Source: Caldifarciminota bacterium
GTDB taxonomy: Bacteria; Hydrothermota; Hydrothermia; B15-G9; DRBW01
Length of the DNA stretch: 11,721 nt
Direction: 5' to 3'
NCBI GenBank assembly: GCA_011042705.1
Contig: DRBW01000151.1
Span: forward strand, 1-11,721
Shown: positions 1 to 6,534 of the stretch, piece by piece
Layout of the letters: each line of letters starts with the position of its first letter
Numbering within the stretch: the first letter of the stretch is position 1
Translations under genes and position numbers: made by a program
The notes under the pieces: generated by a model
The model's input: the letters and a program-made list of their open reading frames with translations, nothing else
What the model was told of the DNA's origin: nothing
Database searches by the model: none

Positions 1-607
1 CGTTTACGCTGCCTCCTTTCGAGTAGCGCACCTCCACGAGCAGGTGCCTGTGAATCCTGAGGGTGTTGTCGGAAGGATTGTACTGGAAGGGATTGAACCT
101 GACCACCATGCCCCTGAAATCCCGAAGGATATAGGGTGTGCCCAGGGAAAATACCGCTTCGGGGTAGTAGGAATCGCCGTCATAGAAATCGGAGAACTCG
201 TAAGGAACGCTGGCGGGATCGATATCCCTTGTGAGGTGCCCTTTCGATGGGATGACGGGTGCTGTCTTCACCTCGAGAACCCTGTCTTCCTCGATCGAGA
301 AACTGGCCGATGCATCGTCGGGAATCACTATGCTCCTGGCCACCTTCGGGAGATCGGGCATTCCCTTCTCCAGTATGGGAGTAGCTCCCGGAAGGGCTAT
401 ACGCACGTATTTGTTTCCGTTGAGCACGACCTCATCCACGTAATAGCCCTTCAGATCGAAGCTCAGCAGTGTCGCCTGTTCGCTTGATTCGAGAACCTTA
501 ACTTCCACGGGAGTTCCTTCGGGACCTCCGAGGGAGATCCATCTTGTGGCGCCGGCCAGGGATGACAAAAACGCCAGCGCCAGTACGGCAAACATCACCT
601 TACGCAT
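1..607 (-). CDS. Gingipain-like C25 cysteine peptidase, N-terminal part (runs off left edge)
   Basis: The first 202 codons are present and the 3' end lies outside the window. Residues 1-20 form a signal peptide: an RK n-region, a hydrophobic core (VMFAVLALAFLSSL) and an A-G-A cleavage site after residue 20. The rest resembles the peptidase C25 propeptide domain. It has a beta-rich segment with KGMPDLP (81-87), SIVIPDDA (92-99), a LRDFRG turn (161-166) and PFQYNP (173-178). In the family this prodomain keeps a secreted Arg/Lys-type cysteine protease inactive until export. The Cys/His catalytic domain and any C-terminal sorting domain are not visible, so activity cannot be judged. The ATG at 607 is supported by AAGGAGGT five bases upstream and by the signal peptide beginning right there. 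The gene diverges from hslU and has its own promoter. The propeptide call is from memory of family motifs; a related secreted protein sharing only this domain is possible. Confidence 0.8.
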   Translation of the reverse strand, partial: MRKVMFAVLALAFLSSLAGATRWISLGGPEGTPVEVKVLESSEQATLLSFDLKGYYVDEVVLNGNKYVRIALPGATPILEKGMPDLPKVARSIVIPDDASASFSIEEDRVLEVKTAPVIPSKGHLTRDIDPASVPYEFSDFYDGDSYYPEAVFSLGTPYILRDFRGMVVRFNPFQYNPSDNTLRIHRHLLVEVRYSKGGSVN

Positions 608-612
608 GTCTG

Positions 613-620
613 ACCTCCTT
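613..620 (-). promoter_or_regulatory. Ribosome binding site of the C25 peptidase gene
   Basis: The minus strand reads AAGGAGGT, a near-perfect Shine-Dalgarno sequence ending five bases before the ATG at 607. It fixes the start of the signal peptide. It could be masked by the upstream leader segment 634-641. Confidence 0.8.
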
Positions 621-630
621 GAGTGTAGAT

Positions 631-650
631 CCTAAGGGAGGAACCTCAGG
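631..650 (-). promoter_or_regulatory. Leader hairpin upstream of the C25 peptidase start
   Basis: In the minus-strand transcript, CCUGAGG (650-644) can pair with CCUUAGG (637-631) around a six-base loop UUCCUC, giving seven pairs including one G-U. Part of the loop and 3' arm (641-634, CCUCCCUU) is complementary to the Shine-Dalgarno AAGGAGG at 620-614 with one bulged base. The leader could therefore switch between a hairpin with a free RBS and a masked RBS. Regulation is inferred; only the complementarity is seen. Confidence 0.35.
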
Positions 651-688
651 GTCAAAAAACGACAGGAAAAGCGCACTGAGATATTCCA

Positions 689-717
689 ATAGTACCGAGG
701 GATGCAGAGATTGTCAA
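689..717 (-). promoter_or_regulatory. Sigma70-type promoter for the C25 peptidase gene
   Basis: The minus strand carries a consensus -35 TTGACA (717-712), a 17-base spacer and a -10 TACTAT (694-689). Transcription should start near 682, giving a leader of about 75 bases before the ATG at 607. This is one of two divergent promoters in the 608-881 gap. Confidence 0.65.
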
Positions 718-730
718 CCTCCTCAATCGT

Positions 731-761
731 CGGAACGGCATAAGTTGCGTAACGCCGTCCG
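731..761. repeat. Imperfect inverted repeat between the divergent promoters
   Basis: CGG-A-ACGGC (731-739) is complementary to GCCGTCCG (754-761), with A734 bulged. An inner GTT/AAC pair (744-746 with 751-753) closes a GCGT loop. It lies upstream of both predicted -35 elements, so neither main transcript should contain it. A shared protein-binding site is one reading; an unrecognised small RNA or chance is also possible. Confidence 0.3.
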
Positions 762-826
762 GAGCTGCTTCTCCCGGAAAGAGCCGTGAGGAACCGAAGA
801 AGGGTTTCGGGAAATGACGGCTGTTC

Positions 827-855
827 TTGAGAGTCTCAGGCCACTACCTTATAAT
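827..855 (+). promoter_or_regulatory. Sigma70-type promoter for hslU
   Basis: TTGAGA (827-832), a 17-base spacer and a perfect TATAAT (850-855) predict a start near 862, only about 20 bases before the GTG of hslU. The spacing and perfect -10 make this a strong candidate. It also shows that hslU is not simply read from an upstream hslV. Confidence 0.75.
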
Positions 856-866
856 GAGTTGACTCA
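828..866. promoter_or_regulatory. Two TGAG...CTCA dyads over the hslU promoter (possible operators)
   Basis: TGAGA-G-TCTCA (828-838) overlaps the -35 box, and TGAGT-TG-ACTCA (855-866) covers the last base of the -10 box and the predicted transcription start. Both share TGAG and CTCA half-sites and their centres are about 27-28 bases apart. Placement over the two core promoter elements is what a repressor pair would show. No known operator is recognised, and neither matches the CIRCE element. Confidence 0.4.
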
Positions 867-881
867 GGGAGGTGTTCCGAA

Positions 882-2213
882 GTGGAAAAGAAAGAAGAGT
901 TTTTGACTCCCAGGGAGATCGTAAGGGAGCTTGATCGTTATATTATCGGACAGGAAAAGGCAAAGAAGGCGGTGGCGATAGCCCTCAGAAACCGCTGGAG
1001 AAGGATAAACGCCCCGCCCCATTTAAAGGAAGAAATAACGCCGAACAACATCCTCATGATAGGCCCAACCGGTGTTGGGAAAACGGAAATCGCCAGAAGA
1101 CTGGCGGCTCTTGCGAAGGCGCCCTTTATTAAGGTCGAGGCCACCAGGTTTACCGAGGTGGGTTACGTGGGCCGCGATGTCGAATCCATGATACGGGATC
1201 TCGTCGGGATCGCCGTCAACATGGTGAAAAAAGAGAAGATGGAGGAGGTCAGGGAAAAGGCCGAGCGGATAGCCGAGGAAAGGCTCATAGACCTCCTGAT
1301 GCCCACGCCCTCCGGATTCCAGGAATCCGACCTTACTTCCTCGCGGGAGAAAATTCGAGAGATGCTTCGGGAGGGACTCTTCGAGGACCGGATGGTCGAG
1401 ATAGACGTGGAACAGAAGGTCGCCCCCTTCTTCGAGGTTCTTTCCTCTTCGGGAATAGAAGAGCTGAATCTCAACGTTCCCGAGGGCCTCGACGCCCTTT
1501 TCCCGAAGTTCCGAAAAAGAAGGAGGGTGCCGGTCAAAGAAGCCCGGAAAATCCTGGTCGGGGAAGAGGCGCAAAAACTGATCGACATGGACGAAGTCGT
1601 AGAACAGGCACTCAGGAGAGTGGAGACCTCCGGCATAATCTTTATCGACGAGATCGACAAGATAGTGGGGGCCGGATCGGGACATGGTCCTGACGTCTCC
1701 CGGGAGGGAGTTCAGAGGGACCTGCTCCCCATCGTTGAAGGGAGCAGCGTCATGACCAAATACGGGATGGTGAGGACTGATCACATACTGTTTATTGCCG
1801 CCGGCGCCTTTCACAAGGCGAAACCCTCGGACCTGATTCCCGAGCTCCAGGGACGCTTTCCCATCAGGGTGGAGCTATCGAGCCTGACCAAAGAGGATTT
1901 CGAGAGAATTCTGGTCGAACCGGAAAATTCCCTCGTCCGGCAGTATAAGGCCCTCCTCGCATCGGAGGGAGTGGACCTCGTTATAACCGAGGATGCCGTG
2001 AAGACGATTGCCGAGTACGCAGCCTACGTGAACGAAAAGACAGAAAATATAGGTGCGAGGAGACTGCACACCATTCTCAGCCTTGTCCTGGAAGACTTCC
2101 TCTTCGAGATACCAAAGCCGGGGCTCTCTGAGGTTATAGTCGACGGGAAATACGTGGAGAAGAAACTGCAGGGAATCGTGGAGGACGAAGACCTTTCGAA
2201 ATACATACTTTAG
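882..2213 (+). CDS. hslU: HslU, ATPase subunit of the HslUV (ClpYQ) protease
   Basis: HslU is an AAA+ unfoldase that forms a hexamer in the cytoplasm and feeds unfolded proteins to the HslV peptidase. At 443 residues it matches the usual family length. Visible landmarks are the N-terminal TPREIVRELDRYIIGQ, Walker A GPTGVGKT (61-68), the pore loop GYVG (94-97), an intermediate I-domain of roughly 110-240, Walker B IIFIDEID (252-259), the arginine-finger region QGRFPIRV (323-330) and sensor 2 GARR (391-394). The C-terminal tail DLSKYIL resembles the HslU tail that docks into HslV. The start is GTG, with AGGGAGGTG seven bases upstream and its own promoter. hslV normally lies directly before hslU, but here the upstream gene is an unrelated divergent protease, so HslV must be encoded elsewhere or be absent. 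The AMMECR1/Memo fusion begins 16 bases downstream and is probably co-transcribed. Confidence 0.97.
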   Translation: MEKKEEFLTPREIVRELDRYIIGQEKAKKAVAIALRNRWRRINAPPHLKEEITPNNILMIGPTGVGKTEIARRLAALAKAPFIKVEATRFTEVGYVGRDVESMIRDLVGIAVNMVKKEKMEEVREKAERIAEERLIDLLMPTPSGFQESDLTSSREKIREMLREGLFEDRMVEIDVEQKVAPFFEVLSSSGIEELNLNVPEGLDALFPKFRKRRRVPVKEARKILVGEEAQKLIDMDEVVEQALRRVETSGIIFIDEIDKIVGAGSGHGPDVSREGVQRDLLPIVEGSSVMTKYGMVRTDHILFIAAGAFHKAKPSDLIPELQGRFPIRVELSSLTKEDFERILVEPENSLVRQYKALLASEGVDLVITEDAVKTIAEYAAYVNEKTENIGARRLHTILSLVLEDFLFEIPKPGLSEVIVDGKYVEKKLQGIVEDEDLSKYIL

Positions 2214-2229
2214 GCCAGGGAGGTAAAAA

Positions 2230-3621
2230 GTGAGGAGGAAACCCGCCGTAGCAGGTGCCTTTTACCCGGCCTCCGAGCGTGAATTGAGGCAGCTTATCGA
2301 TGAGCTCCTCTCCAATGCGCCGAGGGTTCAGGTGGAAGGCGAGGTAAAGGGGCTCATAAGTCCCCATGCGGGATATGTGTATTCCGGAATTGTGGCCGCC
2401 TGCGGTTACAACCTCATAAAGGGCAGAGGAATCGAGAGGGTGATCCTGCTGGGTCCGAGTCACACTTCCTACTTTCGCGGGATCGCCGTCTATCCGGAAG
2501 GGGAATGGGAAACGCCTCTCGGAACCGTTCCCATTGACGATAGGACTGCGAGAAAAATCCTCAGGTCTGGAGGGCCCTATTTCGAGGCTCCCCACCTTCA
2601 CGAGACGGAGCACTCCCTCGAGGTTCAGCTGCCCTTTCTTCAGAGCGTCCTCGAAAGCTTTTCCATAATCCCGCTTTTATTTGGATTCGGAGACGCCGAT
2701 GACTTCATAAGCGCCGCGGAGGTCCTTTCGGAGCTTGCCAGGAAAAAAGATACGCTCCTTTTAGCCAGCTCGGATCTTTACCACGGCTATTCTTATGAGG
2801 AAGCGGTGAAAACCGACAGCTACACTCTGGAGCTGATAAAAGAAGGAGACCCGCTCAATTTCGCGAGGGCGCTTTCTGCCGAGAGAGCGCAGGCCTGTGG
2901 AGGATGGCCCATCGTGACCCTGATGGAGGCCATGAGAAAAATCGGAGCCGTTCCCAAACTCCTCTATTACGCCAATTCGGGCGATATAACGGGAATAAAA
3001 ACCGGATACGTCGTGGGCTACGGATCCGTCGCTTTCGTCAGGATTCGGGAAAAGGAGGAAGAGCTCTCGGCGGAAGAAAAGGCGGCTTTGATGAAGATAG
3101 CCCGAAGTAGCGTGGAAGCAGCTGTGCGCGGAATGCCGCTGAAAATAGAGGCTCCTCCCTATGAGAGGCTCAGGGAGAAAAGGGGCGCCTTTGTCACCCT
3201 TAAAAAACATGGACAGCTCAGAGGCTGCATAGGCTACGTTCTCCCCATCAAACCCCTCTACGAAGCTGTAAGCGATGTGGCCGTTTCGGCTGCCCTGAGA
3301 GATCCCCGGTTTCCTCCGGTTACGGTCGATGAGCTCGATGATCTGGAATACGAAATCTCAGTGTTGTCGGTGCCCCGAAAGATCGAGAACATCGATGAGA
3401 TAATACCGGGGCATCACGGCCTCATAGTCAAAAGGGGCTACTTCGAGGGCCTCTTGCTCCCCCAGGTGGCAACCGAATACGGCTGGGACAGAGAAACTTT
3501 CTTGAAACACACCTGCCTCAAGGCGGGCCTCGAGCCCGATTGTTACCTGCACCCCGACACCGAGATATATATATTCGAAGCTGAGGTATTTGACGAGGCA
3601 GATATATTGAAGGATGCTTGA
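2230..3621 (+). CDS. Fused AmmeMemoRadiSam system protein B (Memo-like) and protein A (AMMECR1)
   Basis: Two domains that are often separate genes are joined in 463 residues. Residues 1-270 are Memo-like, with SPHAGY (44-49), GPSH (75-78), the histidine-rich HLHETEHSLEVQLPF (122-136), ASSDLYHG (179-186) and CGGWP (223-227). H46, H78 and C223 appear to match the metal-binding His-His-Cys set described for human MEMO1. Residues 280-463 are AMMECR1, with the hallmark LRGCIG (330-335) and ALRDPRFPPV (355-364). These domains co-occur with a radical SAM enzyme in the AmmeMemoRadiSam system, whose biochemical role I do not know to be established; that third partner is not in the window. The start is GTG with GGGAGGT five bases upstream and 16 bases after hslU, so the two are probably one transcript. 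The domain assignments are secure; the function is open. Confidence 0.92.
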   Translation: MRRKPAVAGAFYPASERELRQLIDELLSNAPRVQVEGEVKGLISPHAGYVYSGIVAACGYNLIKGRGIERVILLGPSHTSYFRGIAVYPEGEWETPLGTVPIDDRTARKILRSGGPYFEAPHLHETEHSLEVQLPFLQSVLESFSIIPLLFGFGDADDFISAAEVLSELARKKDTLLLASSDLYHGYSYEEAVKTDSYTLELIKEGDPLNFARALSAERAQACGGWPIVTLMEAMRKIGAVPKLLYYANSGDITGIKTGYVVGYGSVAFVRIREKEEELSAEEKAALMKIARSSVEAAVRGMPLKIEAPPYERLREKRGAFVTLKKHGQLRGCIGYVLPIKPLYEAVSDVAVSAALRDPRFPPVTVDELDDLEYEISVLSVPRKIENIDEIIPGHHGLIVKRGYFEGLLLPQVATEYGWDRETFLKHTCLKAGLEPDCYLHPDTEIYIFEAEVFDEADILKDA

Positions 3622-3647
3622 AAGGCAAGTTTTAAAGGATGTATAAT
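3618..3647 (+). promoter_or_regulatory. Sigma70-type promoter for iorAB
   Basis: TTGAAA (3618-3623), an 18-base spacer and a perfect TATAAT (3642-3647) predict a start near 3654. The -35 box overlaps the stop codon of the preceding gene. iorAB can therefore be expressed independently of hslU. Confidence 0.65.
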
Positions 3648-3661
3648 TTCAAAAATTGAAA
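3647..3661. promoter_or_regulatory. TTTCAA-AAA-TTGAAA dyad at the iorA transcription start
   Basis: A perfect six-base inverted repeat with a three-base centre lies directly after the -10 box and spans the predicted start site, a typical repressor position. The half-site TTGAAA also occurs as the -35 box at 3618-3623. No specific regulator is recognised, and AT-rich dyads can arise by chance. Confidence 0.35.
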
Positions 3662-3670
3662 AATGAACAA

Positions 3671-3683
3671 GGAGGATACCTCC
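3671..3683 (+). promoter_or_regulatory. iorA ribosome binding site inside a small hairpin
   Basis: The Shine-Dalgarno GGAGG (3671-3675) is followed after ATA by its exact complement CCTCC (3679-3683), three bases before the ATG at 3686. The RBS can thus fold into a five-pair all-G/C-closed stem with a triloop that would hide it. The RBS identity is firm; control by folding is inferred. Confidence 0.6.
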
Positions 3684-3685
3684 CC

Positions 3686-5443
3686 ATGAAGATGCTCCTT
3701 TCTGGTAACGAAGCCGTGGCAAGAGGGGCATGGGAAGGCGGCGTTCTCGTTTCTGCAGCCTATCCGGGAACTCCTTCCACTGAGATCCTGGAAAACCTGG
3801 CTAAGTATGAAGAGGTGAGGGCTGAATGGTCTCCCAACGAAAAGGTCGCCTTCGAAGTAGCACTCGGTGCCGCCATCGGTGGTGCGAGAGCGACTGTTTC
3901 CATGAAACACGTGGGCCTCAACGTAGCTGCCGATCCCCTTATGAGCTCGGCCTATTCGGGAATCAACGCCGGCTTTCTCATCATATCCGCCGATGATCCC
4001 GGCATGCATAGCTCCCAGAACGAACAGGACAACAGGATCCTCGCAAAATTCGCTAAAATACCAGTCCTGGAGCCCTCCGACTCTCAGGAGGCACACGATT
4101 TCGCCAAGATAGGCTTCAGGATATCGGAGGAGTTCGACACCCCGGTTCTCCTCAGGCTCACCACCAGGATATCTCACACGAAATGCATCGTCGAGGTCGG
4201 CGAGAGGGAGAAAGTCGAAGTAAAACCATACAACAAAGCCGTTCACAAATATATACTCGTGCCGGCCCACGCCCGAAAGAGACACGTGGCGGTCGAGGAG
4301 AGGCTGGAAAGACTCAGGGAATTCGCCGAAAAAACGGACCTGAACAGGATAGAATGGGGTAACCCCGACATCGGGATCGTCACCAGTGGGATAGCTTACC
4401 AGTATGCTAAGGAGGTCATGCCAGAGGCGTCCTTTTTAAAGCTCGGGTTCTCGTGGCCCACTCCCATAGACCTCGTAAAGAAGTTCAGCAGTCAGGTTAA
4501 GAAGCTCTACGTCGTGGAGGAGCTCGAGCCCTTTATCGAAGACGCCCTGAGGGCTGCCGGACTTGAGGTCACCGGGAAGGAAGTGGTTCCCCGGATAAAC
4601 GAGCTCTCCCCGAGAAGGGTCAGAGTGGCTTTCACGGGAAAGGAGCTTCCCCACCCCGAACCCGAAGACGTGGTGTCCAGGCCTCCTGTTCTCTGCCCCG
4701 GCTGTCCTCATATAGGGATTTACTGGGCCCTGAGGCGTCTGAGGGCCACCGTAATGGGCGACATAGGTTGTTACACCCTCGGCTTTCAGGAGCCCCTTTC
4801 GGCTATGGACACCTGTCTTGAGATGGGGTTTTCGATCTCGGGTGCCCACGGACTCGAAAAAGCTCAGGGCAAAAAATTCGCCAGAAAACTGGTGGCGACG
4901 ATAGGAGACTCCACCTTCCTTCACAGCGGGATGACCGGCCTCATGGACATCGTTTACAACAAGGGCACTTCCACGGTCGTAATCCTGGATAACAGGACCA
5001 CAGCCATGACCGGCCACCAGGACCATCCTGCCACCGGCAAAACTGCAAAGGGAGAACCCACAAAGGCTATCGACTTCAAAGAACTGGCCCATGCCATCGG
5101 GGTAGAAAAAGTCTTCGAGATTGACCCCCACAACCTGAAGATGACACGTAAAGTACTGAAGGAGGCCATGGAACTCGATGAGCCCACTGTGGTCATAGCC
5201 AAAAGGCCATGCGTGCTCCTGAAAGAAGAGCGAAAGAGGCTACAGGCAAAGCCCAAGAAAAAGATAATCCCGGAGAAATGCAAAGGAGAGACCTGCAGGA
5301 ACTGCCTCACCATAGGTTGCTCGGCCATCTACTGGAAAGACGGCAAGGCATGGATAAATCCCCTTTTATGCGTTGGCTGCGATCTCTGCCAGCAGCTCTG
5401 CCCCTTCGGGGCAATTGTGGAGGATGTGAAAGATGAAAACTAA
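3686..5443 (+). CDS. iorA: Indolepyruvate:ferredoxin oxidoreductase subunit alpha (IorA)
   Basis: IorA with IorB oxidatively decarboxylates aryl pyruvates such as indolepyruvate to acyl-CoA and passes electrons to ferredoxin, in aromatic amino-acid breakdown or, in reverse, synthesis. The protein has 585 residues, about family length. The N-terminal pyruvate-oxidoreductase domain includes AYPGTPSTE (25-33) and EWSPNEKVAFE (47-57). The thiamine-diphosphate domain has CPGCPH (337-342), GDIGCYTLG (358-366), and GDST (407-410) with LDN (434-436). The C-terminal ferredoxin domain holds two 4Fe-4S sites: C532-x4-C537-x2-C540-x4-C545 and C562-x2-C565-x2-C568-x3-C572-P. The first site has a C-x4-C start where I would expect C-x2-C. 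An in-frame TTG at 3656 would add ten residues, but the RBS at 3671-3675 lies inside that stretch, so the ATG at 3686 is preferred. Its 3' end overlaps iorB by 11 bases. Confidence 0.95.
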   Translation: MKMLLSGNEAVARGAWEGGVLVSAAYPGTPSTEILENLAKYEEVRAEWSPNEKVAFEVALGAAIGGARATVSMKHVGLNVAADPLMSSAYSGINAGFLIISADDPGMHSSQNEQDNRILAKFAKIPVLEPSDSQEAHDFAKIGFRISEEFDTPVLLRLTTRISHTKCIVEVGEREKVEVKPYNKAVHKYILVPAHARKRHVAVEERLERLREFAEKTDLNRIEWGNPDIGIVTSGIAYQYAKEVMPEASFLKLGFSWPTPIDLVKKFSSQVKKLYVVEELEPFIEDALRAAGLEVTGKEVVPRINELSPRRVRVAFTGKELPHPEPEDVVSRPPVLCPGCPHIGIYWALRRLRATVMGDIGCYTLGFQEPLSAMDTCLEMGFSISGAHGLEKAQGKKFARKLVATIGDSTFLHSGMTGLMDIVYNKGTSTVVILDNRTTAMTGHQDHPATGKTAKGEPTKAIDFKELAHAIGVEKVFEIDPHNLKMTRKVLKEAMELDEPTVVIAKRPCVLLKEERKRLQAKPKKKIIPEKCKGETCRNCLTIGCSAIYWKDGKAWINPLLCVGCDLCQQLCPFGAIVEDVKDEN

Positions 5444-6017
5444 AAATATAATCATCTCGGGAGTTGGCGGCCAGGGAATCATCCTGGCATCGGAGCTTCT
5501 GTCACTGGCAGCCATGGAGGCGGGTTTCGACGTTAAGAAGAGCGAAGTTCACGGAATGTCACAGAGGGGCGGAAGCGTGGTATCCAACGTCCGTTTCGGG
5601 GAAAAGGTTTACTCGCCGCTGATCGAAGAGGGCACCGCTGACGTCATCCTCTCCTTCGAGAAACTCGAGACATTGAGGTGGATTCACTTTCTGAACCCCC
5701 AGAGCGGCGTCTGTATCGTCAACGACCTTGAGATAATCCCTGTACAGGTTTCCCAGGGGAAGGGCGAATACCCGGGAGACATAATGGAGAGGCTGAAGAA
5801 AAAAGCCTCAAGGGTTTACCTCATCGACGGCGTGAAATATGCCCTTCAGGCCGGCAATCCGAGGACAGCCAATACAGTGCTCCTGGGAGCTCTTTCTAAC
5901 TTTTTGCCTATAGAACCCGAGATCTGGGAAGAGACTATAAAAAAGAGGGTCCCCCCAAAGACCATCGAGGCAAACCTCAAAGCCTTCTGGCTCGGGAGGG
6001 ACCTCTTTAAAGACTGA
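5433..6017 (+). CDS. iorB: Indolepyruvate:ferredoxin oxidoreductase subunit beta (IorB)
   Basis: This is the gamma-domain partner of IorA, 194 residues long, near the usual size. The N-terminal GVGGQG (10-15) is the glycine-rich motif of the pyruvate/ketoisovalerate oxidoreductase catalytic domain and is followed by the family segment KSEVHGMSQRGGSVVSNVRFG. The C-terminal part (NTVLLGALSNFLP, 147-159) also fits. The ATG lies inside the end of iorA with an 11-base overlap, and GGAGGA sits eight bases upstream, so translation is probably coupled to give equal subunits. The stop codon ends at 6017, directly against the stop codon of the convergent Spy-like gene. Confidence 0.95.
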   Translation: MKTKNIIISGVGGQGIILASELLSLAAMEAGFDVKKSEVHGMSQRGGSVVSNVRFGEKVYSPLIEEGTADVILSFEKLETLRWIHFLNPQSGVCIVNDLEIIPVQVSQGKGEYPGDIMERLKKKASRVYLIDGVKYALQAGNPRTANTVLLGALSNFLPIEPEIWEETIKKRVPPKTIEANLKAFWLGRDLFKD

Positions 6018-6031
6018 TCAGAACCTTCTGA
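6018..6031. repeat. Short palindrome at the convergent gene ends
   Basis: TCAGAA-CC-TTCTGA is a perfect six-base inverted repeat that begins in the stop codon of the Spy-like gene and abuts the iorB stop; CAGAAC (6019-6024) can alternatively pair with GTTCTG (6034-6039). There is no T-run on either side, so it is not a standard terminator. It may slow transcription or be chance. Confidence 0.3.
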
Positions 6032-6491
6032 ACGTTCTGCCGTCTGGACCGGCGGGCGGAGGAGGATTTTCTCTCATCATCCTCCGGTGGCGCCGAGCTG
6101 TTTTCCTGTATCTCGCGATCTCCTGCCATTTCATCCATTGTTCCTCTGTCATCACCCTTCTCGCCATCAGAGTCCTTTCCAGGCCCTTCTTCCTTATTTC
6201 GCCTTTGATCTTCTCGATTTTGTCGGCTATCCTCAGCGCCTCTTTCTCGTCGGGGTCTTTGCTCTCCATAATCCTCCTGAGTTTCAGCCTCTGAAGCTCA
6301 AGCTGGCCCCTGAGTGCGACGATCTCCTCCTCCGTCGAGTAAAAAAGATCCCGAAGGCTGTCGAGCTGGGAGGGAGAAAGGCCGACCTCGCGGGCAAGTC
6401 CCGGGTCCTCAATGAGCACCCCAAGGCGGAGGCCATATCTTCCCGGTCCCATCGTCAGAATTCCTGCGAGCAATATGGCTATCTGAATCAT
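6018..6491 (-). CDS. Spy/CpxP-like periplasmic protein with LTxxQ-type motifs
   Basis: This 157-residue protein begins with a hydrophobic segment (IAILLAGILTMG, 4-15) that acts as a signal peptide or anchor, although no clear cleavage site is seen. The rest is highly charged and helical, with LSPSQ (38-42) and MTEEQ (114-118), the two LTxxQ-like motifs of the Spy/CpxP/ZraP/CnrX group of periplasmic chaperones and metal or stress sensors. The C-terminus is basic and Pro-rich (NPPPPAGPDG). The ATG at 6491 is chosen because AAGGAGGT (6505-6498) is six bases away from it, whereas an ATG at 6497 directly abuts the RBS; the longer form would add Met-Lys and a positive charge useful to a signal peptide. 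It lies 43 bases after the GT4 gene and is probably the last gene of that operon. The family is suggested by motifs and architecture only, and the exact ligand is unknown. Confidence 0.7.
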   Translation of the reverse strand: MIQIAILLAGILTMGPGRYGLRLGVLIEDPGLAREVGLSPSQLDSLRDLFYSTEEEIVALRGQLELQRLKLRRIMESKDPDEKEALRIADKIEKIKGEIRKKGLERTLMARRVMTEEQWMKWQEIARYRKTARRHRRMMRENPPPPAGPDGRTFRRF

Positions 6492-6534
6492 CTTCATACC
6501 TCCTTCATTCTTTGCCTTTTAGACTCCGGTGTCT

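Noticed and set aside
44..487. Plus-strand open frame of 147 codons at the left edge
   Set aside because: It lies opposite the C25 peptidase gene, which has a signal peptide, RBS, promoter and family motifs; this frame has none.
544..789. Plus-strand open frame of 81 codons across the divergent control region
   Set aside because: It starts inside the opposing C25 gene, has no RBS, and runs through the C25 promoter.
1023..1814. Long minus-strand open frame opposite hslU (263 codons)
   Set aside because: It is antisense to a textbook HslU and its protein has no recognisable family pattern.
3656..3685. Upstream TTG start for iorA
   Set aside because: The ribosome binding site lies within the added ten codons, and the predicted transcript starts almost at the TTG.
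4436..5131. Minus-strand frame opposite iorA (231 codons)
   Set aside because: Antisense to the conserved thiamine-diphosphate domain, with low-quality composition.
6061..6085. GGAGGAT/ATCCTCC inverted repeat as a terminator
   Set aside because: It is within the coding end of the Spy-like gene and no T-run follows on either strand.
6521..6534. AGAC-x-CCGG-x-GTCT dyad after the GT4 gene as a terminator
   Set aside because: The stem is interrupted and on the transcribed strand it is followed by TAAAAGG rather than a T-run.
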